NCBI RefSeq assembly: GCF_009727055.1
Contig: NC_052349.1
Location: 48,714,085-48,778,084, forward strand
Length of the DNA: 64,000 bases
Direction: 5' to 3'
DNA from: Benincasa hispida
Taxonomy: Eukaryota; Streptophyta; Magnoliopsida; Cucurbitales; Cucurbitaceae
Positions 1-10,603 of this stretch are shown here, one piece after another; positions within the stretch are counted from its first letter, which is position 1; each line of letters starts with the position of its first letter. The position numbers and the translations under genes were made by a program. The notes under the pieces were generated by a model. That model did no database searches. It was not told the DNA's origin and worked only from the letters and a program-made list of their open reading frames with translations.

Positions 1-488
1 CTAAAACTGTTGAATGGGTTGAGAATTACTTAGCTACCATGATCTAGGAGCTTCATTGCATGCGATCATCTTGTCTTATGTTGCGCCCATGACCCTTTAG
101 AGCTACTCGAAAGAGAGTCTAAAGAAAGAACCTAAGACTTGAGAGAGCTAGGTTAGAATCTAGACTCGAGAGAGCAAGATTAGATCTGCATAAGCAAGAG
201 ATAGAGACTTAGAGATAATATGAACGCATTCCAAGGAAGTGTTAGCTAAATCCCTTCTCAGCCCGTTCCCCCACATACTCATCGCATCTTTCGTGTTATT
301 AACTTTTTTCTCAAATCCGCTGTATAGATTTTATACTTTAAACAACCAACCAACCAACGCATTGTTTGATTTGTTATCGCAAAGTAATAAAAAATTACCA
401 TCGTATATTGTTTCCTTAGTCCCTGTGTTCGATCCTAGGCTTACCAGGCAACTCGGTAGGATTTATACTTAGGTCTTGCTTTACTAAC
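1..488 (+). repeat. Athila-type LTR fragment, plus orientation
   Basis: This stretch aligns by eye with 33060-33790 of the solo LTR at 32236-33853. It shares the AATGGGTTGAG block, the TGCGATCATCTTGTCTTATG block, repeated GAGAGAG/TCTAGACT segments and the TTCGA-CCT-GGCTTACCAGG end block. It is the downstream part of an LTR read on the plus strand, cut by the window edge on the left and by an inversion-type junction near 488 on the right. The short ORF inside is not a gene. Confidence 0.75.
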
Positions 489-803
489 CTTTCACCTTGA
501 TGCGCCGGCTTTATGCGGCACCTTCTGGAGCAGATTTTTGCGAGTGCATATGATCGCATCGCCTTCGGTCGCAATCTCTAATGCGTTCGGACGTTAATTT
601 CTTCGAATTGCATTTCCGCCTTGTGCCAATGTATTTTCTGCACAAAATACATAAGTTGAGCTGTTTTAATGCGATGGACGCATGCGATCGCAATGTTGGA
701 ACTTAATGCTTTTGGACGTAATATTATATATTTTTACCATCGCAATCCTGCATTGTTTTATATCTTTGCATTGTAATAACGTGCATTTCTGCCCATTATC
801 ACA
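489..803 (-). repeat. Athila-type LTR start, minus orientation
   Basis: It matches 56385-56686 of the 3' LTR at 55019-56686, including ATGCGATGGACGCATGC and the terminal TAATAACGTGCATTTCT. On the minus strand it begins TGTGATAA at 803. Just right of it, 804-814 reads AAATTTGAGGG on the minus strand, the same polypurine tract as beside the other copies. It is therefore the 5' part of a 3' LTR, joined at about 488 to an LTR piece in the opposite orientation. Confidence 0.7.
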
Positions 804-814
804 CCCTCAAATTT
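804..814 (-). other. Polypurine tract of Athila-type element
   Basis: AAATTTGAGGG on the minus strand lies immediately upstream of the LTR start TGTGATAA. The equivalent tracts at 56687-56697 (AAATTTGGGGG) and 62084-62094 (AAATTTGGGAG) occupy the same position next to their LTRs. Confidence 0.65.
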
Positions 815-2110
815 AAAACAATACTTGTCCTCAAGCATGGACTAAAGATTTTCTTTAGAAAGTCGACCGTCTTTTTCTTTCCTAGATTTCTCAAAGTTAC
901 CTTATTCAAATCCTATGCACCAAAATCTCCTTAATTCTTATCCAGGTCTCCTCTTGAAATATTTCTAAAATTTAGGGACCGCAAGTTTAACCTTAAAAAA
1001 AAACTTTACTAGATTATAGGGCATCGCATGATTTATTTCATAAAAAAAAACTTATTTTTAATTAGGGTATTTTCAAATGATTTTTATCCAAGTGCCTAGC
1101 CTTCGTTTTGGCTTGCCTTCTCACGTGTGTCATGCGGACATCCAACTACGAGCAAGTTGCTCTTTCTCAGTCTAAACTCATGCCCATTTGGCAGTGGAGT
1201 TGTGATCATTTTATTTATGCGTTGATCACAATTCCTATCTTCGTTTTGGCTTGCCCCCACAAGTGTCATGTGGACATCCAACTACGAGTAGGATTCGATT
1301 GCAACGTTGTGATTTTTTTTAGAACCTAAAAATAGCAATGTTGAAAATGAATACCGCACCCCCAAATTTAAATGTAGCAATGTCCTCATTGCTGAAAGAT
1401 TGAAAGAAGTCATGCGATACTCTTAGGAAGTTTCGTAAAAAGTCAGTTTGAAAGAAAGCTAGCAGACCACTAACTTCTAGAAATATTTCATGATATGACT
1501 GTCCTAAAATTAAGTTGACTCTAGTATATACGAAAAAATAGAGGCATGTGTTTCATCATTGAAATCATAATTGGCGAAGAGAAATAATGCGGTGACTTAC
1601 TAAATTAATCAATGTTAAATGATTGCACCAACTAAAGAGGATGCAATGATAAAATTTGCAAAGTTAAAATGCGATGCGATAATGAAAAATTTGGAATAGA
1701 CAAAGTCAAGGAAAGATACAACCCCTAAATTTGCTCTGTCGCCCACATTGGTTGTGAACTCATCCTTCTTTACGGTGAACTGCTCTTCTTTGATTGCAAT
1801 GGCGGAATAAAGTAGTTGCGTCTTGCGTGTAGTTCCTCCGCAATTGTTCACCACGATCATCGCAAAGAAAACATCGAGAGGGTCAAATAAAAATTAAAAA
1901 GCAAAGTTAACAAAATTTTTCTTCTTCTCTCTCTCTTTTTTTTATTACAACAGATAACAAAATGATAATAACTATAAGGAGATAGAGATAAGTTCATGAA
2001 TTGAATATTTCAATGGATACTTCACAAAACTTGCGTCCCTGATGAGTTTGAATCGCGTGATTGTGTAGGGACCACCCATTTCTTTTTCAGTCAGAGTTCC
2101 TCAGGAGCAT
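815..2110 (-). repeat. 3' non-coding region of Athila-type element
   Basis: This is the internal region between the integrase end and the polypurine tract. It parallels 56698-58020 block by block (ATACTTGTCCTCAAGCATG, the GACCGC...AACCTT block and the AACCCCCAAATTTGC-like block). It contains two copies (about 1099-1155 and 1237-1290) of a 50-bp motif beginning CTTCGTTTTGGCTTGCC and ending CATCCAACTACGAG. No long reading frame is open; the small ORFs here are chance frames. Confidence 0.7.
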
Positions 2111-2114
2111 GGAG

Positions 2115-2345
2115 GTGACCTTGTGATGCAAGTCTTCTCTAAGATATATTTTTACTCTTTGCCTGTTGACTTTGAATATGTTGGTCCCGTCTTCATTGGA
2201 TAACTCAACTGCACCGTGCGGGAATACCTCTCTGACTATGAAGGGTCTGGACCAATGTGACTTTAATTTCTCAGGGAAGAATCGTAGCTACGAATTAAAT
2301 AGTAAGACCTTTTGCCCGACTTGGAGATTCTTCTCACATAATTGT
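2115..2345 (-). pseudogene. Integrase C-terminal fragment, Athila-type Ty3/Gypsy
   Basis: The minus strand encodes the end module of an Athila-like integrase: GPFIVREVFPHGAVEL followed by a segment ending FKVNRQRVKIY. This matches the C-terminal tail seen again at 58025-58240. Only about 75 residues remain, and the catalytic core is gone. At about 2345 the sequence switches to a Copia integrase tail without an evident target duplication, so this is a recombination or deletion junction, or one side of an insertion. The fragment is non-functional. Confidence 0.7.
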
Positions 2346-2359
2346 TTGAACGGGTGGGT

Positions 2360-3400
2360 TCGCAACCCTCCCACTACGTCAAGGTTTCCTCAACTCTTAA
2401 GGTGTAGCTGACCTACTGGATGAATTCCATCAACAACTCTTGCTATGTAACAGGCTCTTCAACAACTCTTGTTGAAGTTTCAGTAGTTTCATTGGAAAGC
2501 TCACGCAACACGATTTTGCTTTGTGGACAGTGCTCCCTTATATGATCCGCCTTCAGGAAAGTAGCATTTATAGAAACAAACACCCTATTTTCCGTTGGAT
2601 CATAAAAATAACCCTCTTATGTACCTTTGGGGTAGCCTACAAAGAGACATAACCTCGACCGTGGTTCCAACTTTTTGGGATTAGCCTCAAGAACATGTGC
2701 AGGGCAACCCCAAATGCGGAAGTGATGTAAACTAACTTTACACTCATTCCACAACTCCAAAGGTGTTCTTGCAACACTCTTAGAGGGAACACAGTTAAGT
2801 ATATATACCGTAGTCTCCACTATGAAACCCCAAAACGAGTTCGGTAAGGAAGCGTAACTCATCATCGATCGAGCCATATCTAACAAGGTTTTATTTCTCC
2901 TCTCCGCTACACCATTCTGCTGAGGTGTGCCCGATGTTGAGAGTTGGAAAATAATTCCATGTTCTATCAAATAGTCCTGGAATGCCAAGTCCAAAAACTC
3001 TCCACCTCGATCCGATCGAAGTGTTTTAATCTGTCTATCTAGTGTGTTTTCAACTTCAGCCTTGAACTCTTTGAACTTTTCAAAGGATTCAGACTTTCGT
3101 TGCATAAGATAAACATACCCGTACCTGGAGTAATCATCAGTAAAATTGATTAAATACTCATAGCCACTTCGGGCTCGCACATTCACAAGACCACAAAGGT
3201 TAGAATGTACTAACTTAAGAGGCTCCTTAGCTCTATAATCTTTTCCAGTAAAAGGTCGTTTAGTCATCTTACCCTTAAGGCAAGATTCACACACTGGTAA
3301 AGAATTTTTTTCTAACTCACATATAAGTCCATTTTTCAATAATCTCTCAATCCTATTGAGATTGATGTGCCCTAAACGAAGATGCCAAAGTTGGGAATTT
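2360..3400 (-). pseudogene. Copia integrase (D to N at first catalytic Asp)
   Basis: The open frame 2617-3339 (240 residues) holds the CESCLKGK zinc-binding end of the pre-integrase domain and an rve core. The second acidic site (LRSDRGGEF) and the glutamate (PQQNGVAERRN) are present. The first acidic site, normally HSDLCG, reads HSNLCG (codon 3199-3201, AAC), so the DDE triad is incomplete. The tail RIWGCPAHVLE...LCLFVGYPKGT is typical of Copia. Sequence left of 2617 continues as a frame-broken integrase/RT linker. Family certain; activity very unlikely. Confidence 0.9.
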
Positions 3401-3426
3401 TCTTTTGGAGAAATTCATCGACGTTT

Positions 3427-3860
3427 TTATTGAGTTACATCAGTTCTGAACAATTCAGTATGATGAAAGGAATTAATGGCTAACGACCTTAGCACATATA
3501 AATTCGATTCCAAATTTGCTGTGCAAATAAAAACACCATCTTTATAAATAAACGCTTCTTCCACATTAAACGAGATAGTATATTTACATTGCAATAAATA
3601 CTTTACAGAAATAAGGTTCATTTTTAGTTCAGGAACAATATATACATCAATTAAAATAAGAAACCTATTCTGTAAAGTTAACTGGAGTCCTCCCACTGCC
3701 ACAACTGAGACAATGTTCCCAGTGCCTACTCGCATCGTCATCTCACCAGCCTCCAGCTGTCGCCAAGATCTAATCCCCTGAAAAGAAGAAAAAACATGGT
3801 TAGTGGTGCCTGAATCAATTATCTAGGCAGAATCATCATTCTCCACTAAACAAGTTTCAA
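3427..3860 (-). pseudogene. Copia aspartic protease region, broken
   Basis: The minus strand carries the retropepsin active site as DSGTTNHVFSSF, followed by a segment with LEAGEMTMRVGTG and the hydrophobic VYIVPELKMNLISVKYLL strand. The tryptophan normally just before IIDSG is a TAG stop (3823-3825). The catalytic Asp-Ser-Gly itself is intact. It lies between the zinc knuckle (right) and integrase (left), as in intact Copia polyproteins. Confidence 0.85.
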
Positions 3861-3889
3861 GCACAAGTAAATCCATTTACCTTTATCAT

Positions 3890-4193
3890 CCTTGCCCTTA
3901 GCCTTGGCTGCTTTCTTCTCTTTCAGATATCGAGGACAGTTCCTCTTCTAGTGTCCATCTTGGTTGCAGTGGAAACACTTTCCTTTAGCAACTTGTGGAT
4001 GCCTACTTGGGGCGACAGACGGTGGGTTAACAGGTGCCTTCCCTTTTCCCTTACCACCCTTCTTATTCTTCTCCTTTGCAGAGTTAGAAGAAGAAGGTGC
4101 GGACTTCGTTCCTGAGGTTGAACCTCTATAGAACGTCCTGGAGGATGAAGCAACATTTGCCTCATTCTTCTGCCTCTTCTTACTTTTTGGTAA
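3890..4193 (-). pseudogene. Copia gag C-terminus with zinc knuckle
   Basis: The segment has a basic Ser/Lys/Gly-rich linker and then CFHCNQDGH-x-KRNC, a CX2CX4HX4C knuckle for RNA packaging. The residue after the histidine, usually tryptophan, is a TAG stop. Upstream gag is missing: the reading ends at about 4193 in unrelated sequence. The ORF at 3923-4165 is an alternative frame and not the gag frame. Confidence 0.8.
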
Positions 4194-4590
4194 AGATTGG
4201 TATGTCTGTAACTCGTTAGTTACTGTTACTAAGTGCTAATTGAAGTGTTAGTCAGTTGAATTAGTTAGTGCTTGCATGTTTGAGCCTAATAAAAGCTTCA
4301 ATTTCTAAGTTTTGAAGCTTCATGCAATTTAATTAGAGAGAAATTCTACAAAATTAGTTCTGCTCTCAAACTCTCTCAAGCCCATCTCAATCCCTCTCAA
4401 TTCAGAGTTCCACCACTCAAATCCCAGGCTGAGAATAGTGGAGAAGATTCTTTTGGTGGTCTACTTAAGAAATTGAAGGTCAATTTCATGGATATAGCAA
4501 GTACCTAGTGGAAATCTACAAAGGTATTCAAGCTAAAACCCTTTCTTTAAAAACTTGTTTTCATATCATGCTTTTTACTCAAATTAAGTG
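4194..4590. repeat. Unassigned LTR-like stretch
   Basis: No coding potential is seen. On the plus strand it resembles the transcribed end of a Copia LTR: an AATAAAAG-like signal followed by CT-rich runs such as CAAACTCTCTCAAGCCC. No TG...CA boundaries, primer-binding site or second copy in the window confirm this. Confidence 0.35.
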
Positions 4591-4759
4591 TAATTAGAGT
4601 GTTTAATGATTTTGTTAGCTTCCAATGTAGGATACTGTAGGTCGAGCATGGAAAAAACATTTCAAACCAATGAGGAGACCTTAGGATATGTTGACACACA
4701 ACCTTCTCCCACTTACTATAAGTATTTTCTCCATTCAACTTGATATTGACCCATGCAAA
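4591..4759 (-). repeat. Leader of non-coding Copia-like element, left part
   Basis: It shares GAGACCTTAGGATATGTTG and neighbouring blocks with 38990-39080, inside the non-coding Copia-like element at 36560-41859. The element is interrupted at 4759/4760 by the Gypsy insertion and resumes at 11412, judged by the GCAAA duplication. The apparent ORF 4547-4828 overlaps the insertion boundary and is not a gene. Confidence 0.6.
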
Positions 4760-5562
4760 TGATAAGCGCCCGCGATGCTTGTTGGATGCAAGGCTAGAGG
4801 TCCTTCTAGGATCCTTGCAAACACTCACAAAGAAAGCTACTTAGATCGAACTTAGAATCTATGATGGTCACTATTAGATCCTAAGACACTCACTCCATAA
4901 TTAGTTTGATCAAGACTAATCCAATGAATTGATTTAAATGTCAAATCTAAAGCAAGATTTGAAAGAAAAAGGCAACACCAAAGGGTTGAATAACCACAAG
5001 CCTTTTACTATTTATAATCTGAGTTTTGAAGAACATTACAAGCCATTTTATAGGCTAAATGGTCGTGGATGTTAGAAACTCAAAAGTCATTCAAATACAA
5101 TTAATTGCAAATTGTAGAAAATAACACCTAGAAACTTGAAACTTAATTGCATACTAAATTATAAGTCCAAATGCAAAACTAGGAATGTAGAAAGTCTTCA
5201 AAATGCCTTAAATATCTCCTCTAGAAGGTGGCAAAGTAGATATGCACGTTTGACAAGGTTTGACATCACATTTCCCCATGTAGTGCACACTTGACAATAT
5301 TTTCTTCACAAAATCTGTACACTTTTTTTGACCACCATGTCATCTTCCAAACTAGAGGACTTTTCCCATGCCATCTTCATGTCATTCTCGACTCATTGAA
5401 CTAACATTATATAAAACTTTGGTCTTAAAATTATTTGTCGGTTCTTGTGAATTTTCTAGTTTTTGAAGATGTAGTGTGAATGCCTCTTGAATCTTCTTTG
5501 CCTTGCTTCTTGTAATTGGTCCTTTAGGTACATGCAATGGTTTAAAGGTTGAAGACATATCA
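4760..5562 (-). repeat. 3' LTR of the Gypsy element (803 bp)
   Basis: On the minus strand it starts TGATATG at 5562 and ends CGCTTATCA at 4760, so the ends form a short inverted repeat (TGATA...TATCA). It begins directly after a purine tract. The last 60 codons (stop included) of the pol frame lie inside it (5562 to 5382). Confidence 0.92.
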
Positions 5563-6469
5563 TCCCTCCTTTCTTTAAAAGGATTTGTCCTCAAATCAAG
5601 GTCTTCATTTCCTACATCAAAAGGAGTCAAATCAGCCACATTGAAAGTAGAACTTACGTTGTACTCACCTCGAAGATCCAATTTGTAGGCATTATCATTG
5701 ATCCGCTCTATCACTTGAAATGAACCATATCCTCTTGGTTGAAGTTTAGACATCCTTTGATCTGGAAACCTTTCCTTTCGTAGATGTACCCAAACCCAAT
5801 CACCGTGTTTAAAAATCTTTTTCTTTCTCCCTTGGTTCTTGCTATTGACAAGCTTTTGATTCTTCTTTTCAATCATTTCTTTGACTTCTTTATGCAAATT
5901 TTTGATGTATTCTGCTCTTGAAACAGCTGCATCACTAGTAAACATATTAGGTGGCAAGGGTGACAAATCTAACGGAGTTAATGGATTAAAGCCATACACA
6001 ACCTCAAAAGGTGAACAATGAGTGGTGCTATGTATTGCTCTATTGTAAGCAAACTCTACAAAATGTAGAGTATCCTCCCAAGACTTGAGTTTTTTAGAAA
6101 TTAATGACCTAAGCAAAGTTCCCAATGTTCTATTAACCACCTCAGTTTGCCCATCGGTTTGTGGGTGACAAGTTGTTGAAAACAAAAGCTTAGTTCCCAA
6201 CTTACCCCACAAAACTTTCCAAAAATGGCTTAAAAATTTTGCATCTCTATTACTAACAATGATCTTAGGAATTCCATGCGATCTAACCACTTCCTTAGAG
6301 AAAAGATTAGCTATGTTAGTAGCATCATCTGTTTTATTACATGGTATGAAATGTGCCATTTTACTAAACCTATCAACTATCACAAAAATGCTATCATGAT
6401 GTCTCCTAGTCTTTGGTAGTCCTAAAACAAAATCCATGCTAATGTCAACCCAAGGTCCACTAGAAACAT
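5382..6469 (-). pseudogene. pol: Gypsy integrase core and tail, runs into the LTR
   Basis: The 351-residue frame starts at SMDFVLGLP (first catalytic Asp). It continues through VDRFSKMAHFIPC, then IVSNRDAKFLSHFW, where the second catalytic Asp is Asn (codon 6249-6251, AAT), then HPQTDGQTEVVNRTL with the glutamate. The C-terminal module includes GDWVWVHLRKERFP, RINDNAYKLDL and VSSTFNVADLTPFDVG. The frame then crosses the polypurine tract (5563-5576) and continues 60 codons inside the 3' LTR as PLHVPKGPITRSKAKKIQEA. No chromodomain is evident. It is inactive because of the D-to-N change and upstream frameshifts. Confidence 0.93.
5563..5576 (-). other. Polypurine tract, embedded in pol
   Basis: The tract AAAGAAAGGAGGGA on the minus strand abuts the 3' LTR start TGATATG. 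It lies within the open pol frame and is translated as part of KERRD, so the primer for plus-strand synthesis is also coding sequence. Confidence 0.88.
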
Positions 6470-7499
6470 CTAAATGTGTGTAAAGACCATGGGTTGTGTC
6501 TTAGACTTAGCCTTCTTACATTTGAAACATTGTTTGCACACTTTATTCACATCCTTTCTCATTTTCAACCAATAAAAATGTTCAGCCAACATGTTATATG
6601 TTTTAAATTCCCCAAAATGCCCCATTAGTCCTCTCCCATGAACTTCCTTCATAAGCAACTCTCTTATGGAACACTTAGGCATACAAAGTTTTCCTTTCCT
6701 AAAAAGCATTTCATCAAACACAATATAATCATGCACATTTTTCCCTTCTAAACATTGAATATACACATCATGAAATTCAGATGCCTCTACTTTGTACAAA
6801 TCAATCATGTGTTTAAAATCAAGAATTTTTGTAGTAAGGGAAGAAAACAATGCGTACCTTCTTGATAATGTATCAGCCACCACATTATCCTTACCTTTCT
6901 TGTAATGAATGACATATGGAAATGTCTCAATGAACTCTACCCATTTAGCATGCCTCTTGTTTAACTTTGTTTGGCTTTTGAGGTGCTTCAAGCTTTCATG
7001 ATCCGTGTGGATGACAAACTCTTTTGGCCACAAGTAATGTTGCCAAACTTGCAAAGCCCTTACAAGTGCATGTAATTCCTTATCATATGTGGGGTAGCTA
7101 AGTTGTGCTCCATTTAGCTTCTCACTAAAGAACATGATTGGCCTCTTTTCTTGCATTGAAACAGCTCCAATCCCTATCCTACTTGCATCACATTCAATTT
7201 CAAAAGATTGGTCAAAGTTAGGTAAAGCAAGGTAAGGTGCATTAGTCAATTTATCTTTCAATTCATTGAATGCATTTTCTTGCTTTTCTTGCCATTCAAA
7301 TTTCACATTCTTTTTAATAAGTTCATTCAATGGTGAGGCTATGCTACTGAAATCCTTAATAAACCTTTTATAAAAACTAGCTAAACCATGAAAAGATATC
7401 ACCTCGGTTGCATTGGTGGGTGTTGGCCACTCTCGAATAGCCTTGACCTTTTCTTCATCAACTTTCACTCCATCCTTTCCAACAATGAATCCTAAGAAA
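6470..7499 (-). pseudogene. pol: Gypsy RNase H and integrase HHCC domain
   Basis: The open frame (332 residues from 7468) covers the RT connection ([28 protein letters not shown]), RNase H ([15 protein letters not shown]...[26 protein letters not shown]...[25 protein letters not shown]...[11 protein letters not shown]) and the HHCC zinc finger ([12 protein letters not shown]...[11 protein letters not shown]...[13 protein letters not shown]). RNase H acidic residues are visible at ECDAS, DKEL and HTDH. A one-base indel near 6490 shifts the frame at the start of the integrase core. Confidence 0.92.
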
Positions 7500-8210
7500 T
7501 TGACTTGGTCTAGACAAAAGTGTTGAAATTGGCATAAAGCTTTTCTTCTCTAAGTTTAAGCAAAATTATCTTGACATGCAACATATGTTCATTCAAATTT
7601 TTAGAGTAAACAAGAATCTCATCAAAGTATACCACAACAAATTTTCCAATGTATTCTCTCAAAACATGATTCATTAGCCTCATAAAAGTACTTGGTGCAT
7701 TGATAAGACCATGGCATAACAAGCCACTCATAAAGACCAAATTTTGTTTTGAAAGTCATTTTCCACTCATCTCCCACATGCATTCGAATTTGATGGTAAT
7801 CACTTTTAAGATCAATTTTTGAAAATAATTTTGCACCATGTAATTCATCTAGCATGTCATCCCATCTAGGAATAGGATGTCGATACTTTACCGTTATTTT
7901 GTTGATGGCGCGACAATCAACACACATCCTCCATGTTCCATCTTTCTTAGGCACTAAAATGACTGGAACCGAACAAGGACTTATGCTTTCTCGAACATAA
8001 TCTTTATCCATGAGTTCTTCCACTTGCCTTTGAATTTCCTTGGTCTCGATTGGATTGGTTCTGTATGCCACCATATTTGGAAGCGTTGCCCGGGTATGAA
8101 GTCAATTTTGTGCTCAATTCCTCTTAAAGGACGTAGACCCGTAGGTGCATCTTCATGTGGAAACATGTCATTAAATTCCTGCAAAAGAGATTTAAAAGCA
8201 CTAGGCAAAC
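7500..8210 (-). pseudogene. pol: Gypsy reverse transcriptase, frameshifted, FDE site
   Basis: RT motifs on the minus strand: a [19 protein letters not shown] start, [55 protein letters not shown] and LYEWLVMP. A 2-nt loss near 7712 then shifts the frame to [17 protein letters not shown] and [14 protein letters not shown]. The catalytic box, normally FDD, reads FDE (Glu codon 7618-7620), removing one of three metal-binding aspartates. A second shift occurs near 7525, before the [20 protein letters not shown] thumb. The enzyme would not be made or active. Confidence 0.93.
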
Positions 8211-8482
8211 CATCATTAGAGTTAGGCTTCAGTTACTAAAACAACGACATTTGCACATAAGTACAAAGTTTGGTGCTTTGAATGAAACATAATCCTCTCT
8301 TCCCCCTTTCTCATAACCAAACTCACTTCTATTTTTCCCCTCAAAAATCACTCTTTTTCTCTCTTGGTTTCACTCACCTTTTGCCTTCATCACTTTCTCT
8401 TTTTTTTTCGCCTCTTCTCCTTTAACTTACTTTCTTCTCTCCTCTCTTGATCCTCAAATTTCTTTTCTTTTCTTTTCTAATT

Positions 8483-8740
8483 TCACTTGGATCGCCATTG
8501 ACACTTCATATGGAGATTAATGGAAAGCAAAGTAAACTTCTTCCCATTCAAAGTAAATGTGTACTTGTTCAACAAACCATCATATGTGACTTCTCTATCA
8601 TATTGCCAAGGTCGGCCCAATAACATATCACCTGCATGCATAGGTACTACATTGCAAAGAACCTCATCCTTATATCTTCCCAAAGTAAAAGAAATAAGAA
8701 CTTGGGAGTTTACCTTCAATTCTCCTTTGTTTGTTAACCA
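8483..8740 (-). pseudogene. Gypsy protease C-terminal half
   Basis: In the same frame after the TAA at 8741, the segment runs LKVNSQVLISFTLGRYKDEVLCNVVPMHAGDMLLGRPW. It holds the flap-side strands and the conserved LLGRPW helix of Gypsy proteases, then DGLLNKYTF. The frame then breaks down into a charged, Lys-rich linker (8220-8480) with stops. It would have been continuous with gag before the stop arose. Confidence 0.82.
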
Positions 8741-10069
8741 TTAAAGTTTATATGGTTTTGGATGTGGACGAGTAGTGAGTTGGAGTCTTTTTACAAGAAA
8801 ACTACTTACTACATTTGTGCAACTTCCATTATCGATCACCAAGCTACATGGGGTTCCTTCAATCAAGCACCTTGTGTGAAATAAGTTCTCCCTTTGATCT
8901 TCAACTTTCTCTTTCATGATTTGCACATTAAGTACTCTTTTTGCAACTAAGGATATGGAGTTACCTTCTTCAATGTACTCATCATCAAAGGCTTCGGATT
9001 CTTCCTCACGGTTGCCACCTTGTTCATCACATTCATCTTCTGAATCAATAATTCCATTTCTTATGACCATGACTTTTTTATTAACACAATCTTTGCTCAT
9101 GTGCCCAAATCCTTTGCACTTCCAACATTGAATGGAACTAGATTTCTTTTTTTCCTCATTTGAAGCTTCATTCTTTCTAGTATAGGTGCTACCAGCTTTC
9201 GCTCTTTTAGGAGCCACAAACTTCCCTTTTGCTTTACCCCTATTCACAAAACCATCCTTGTTCCAAACATTAGAATTTGAAAAGGTATTAGCTTTAGAAT
9301 TATACTTCTTGGAATTTTCCTTTTCTTCTCTCAATTGTTCTTCAATTTTGATTGCATAATGATACATATCTTCCAAGTATAGTTGAGGATATCTATCAAC
9401 GATATGAGAAATTTCTCGATTTAAACCTCCAAGGAATCTAGACATGGTGTCTTCTTCTTCTTCTTGAATATTTGCTCTTTCTATCAAAATTTCCATCTCT
9501 TGATAATATTCAGCTACACTTTTTGTTCCCTGCCTCAAAACTTGCAATTTAGTTCTCAAATCTCTTTCATAATGTTTTGGAACATACCTCTTTCTCATGG
9601 CTTCTTTAAGTTCTTCCTAAGTTTCAATAGGATCCTCCTCTTTCCTCCTCTCGGATTTGAGATGTTGATACCAATTTTCTGCATGGTTAGTGAATTCGGC
9701 AATGACAAGTCTCATCTTCTTATTCTCACTGAATGTGTTGCAATCAAATACATCTTCTTTCTTCCTTTTCCATTCCAAGTATGCCTCCGCATCCGACGTT
9801 CCACAAAATGGTGGAATTTTGAGCTTGACTCTACTATCTCTATCTTCATGGATATTATTTCTTCCTATTCCTCTCATGTTTCCTCTTCCTCCAATTTGTC
9901 TTTCTTGTTCAACTAAGTCAATTACTCCCTCATCTTCTTGTAAGACTCCTTGTTGTTGTGCCCTTCTTTCTTGCCTATCTTCCCTCATCATTTCCATCAT
10001 GCCTTGAATGACTTGAAGAATAGCCATATTAGTATCTTGTACTTGTGGTACTCCTTCATCCTGTGACAT
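8741..10069 (-). pseudogene. gag: Gypsy gag and protease start
   Basis: Gag starts at 10069 (MSQDEGVPQVQD). The capsid region follows (IPPFCGTSDAEAYLEWKRK...ENWYQHLKSERR), then a TAG in place of a Trp codon at 9617-9619 and the rest of capsid (RYVPKHYERDLRTKLQ). A CWKCKGFGHMSKDC zinc knuckle and an acidic linker come next, then the retropepsin site LVIDNGSCTNVVSSF. The site reads Asp-Asn-Gly instead of Asp-Ser/Thr/Gly-Gly. The frame stops at 8741-8743, probably a Gln codon turned TAA. Length and order fit a Gypsy Gag; the two stops make it a pseudogene. Confidence 0.9.
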
Positions 10070-10589
10070 TTTAAAGTTAGTAATAAAAGGACCTCACCAC
10101 ACTTTTCACCAATTTCACTCAAGAACACTCGTGTTTATCACTCAAAGGTAGGTTGTTGGTACTAAGTCAAAGATGTAAGGGTTGGCTTATATTTTTGGTG
10201 CAATCTCACTAAAAGTTTGATAAAAAACCAATTCAAAATGATTAACTCTCACAAACTAAGACTAGAGTAACTAAACTTAGGCTAAAAATAAAAAAAAAAT
10301 CTGGATTTTTTTTCCTCAAATGAATGACAAGAAACTTTCATGTGCTTTGGATCTTTGATTTCTTTTCTTCTTCTTTTTTTTTGCTACTGTTTTTTTTTCT
10401 TTTTTTTTTTTGTTGATCTTTTTTTTTCTTTAAGATCCAAGCATTTTGAAGAAAGTTTTGAAGACAAATTGTAGTATGTCTTCTAACAAGATGTAAGCAA
10501 TTGCTATGGAGAAAAAAAAGTGAAAAAAATAAATTGAAACAAAGTAAAGATATACACTCTAAGAGTCGGCCAAGAAATGATGAACAAAT
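10070..10589 (-). other. Untranslated leader of the Gypsy element
   Basis: This lies between the primer-binding site and the gag start. It is T/A-rich on the plus strand with long T runs (10370-10430) and has no open frame. It is the expected position of the packaging/dimerisation leader; no structure was assigned. Confidence 0.6.
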
Positions 10590-10601
10590 GCTCTGATACC
10601 A
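10590..10601 (-). other. Primer-binding site, initiator tRNA-Met type
   Basis: The minus strand reads TGGTATCAGAGC, complementary to the 3' end of plant initiator tRNA-Met. It lies two bases after the 5' LTR end, where minus-strand DNA synthesis would start. Confidence 0.92.
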
Positions 10602-10603
10602 AA

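Larger units (their letters stand above)
2346..4193 (-). mobile_element. Truncated Copia element (gag end, protease, integrase)
   Basis: Read on the minus strand it gives, in order, a gag zinc knuckle, an aspartic protease region, the GAG-pre-integrase zinc motif and a Ty1/Copia integrase core. This is the Copia order. Reverse transcriptase, RNase H, the 5' part of gag and both LTRs are absent. Several tryptophan codons have become TAG, so the fragment cannot be expressed as a polyprotein. It lies between an Athila integrase remnant on the left and an unassigned LTR-like stretch on the right. Confidence 0.85.

Noticed and set aside
10590..10601. A tRNA gene or fragment
   Set aside because: Only the 12-base complement of the tRNA 3' end is present, at the LTR edge; this is a primer-binding site. 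The same reasoning applies at 13061, 45367 and 60117.
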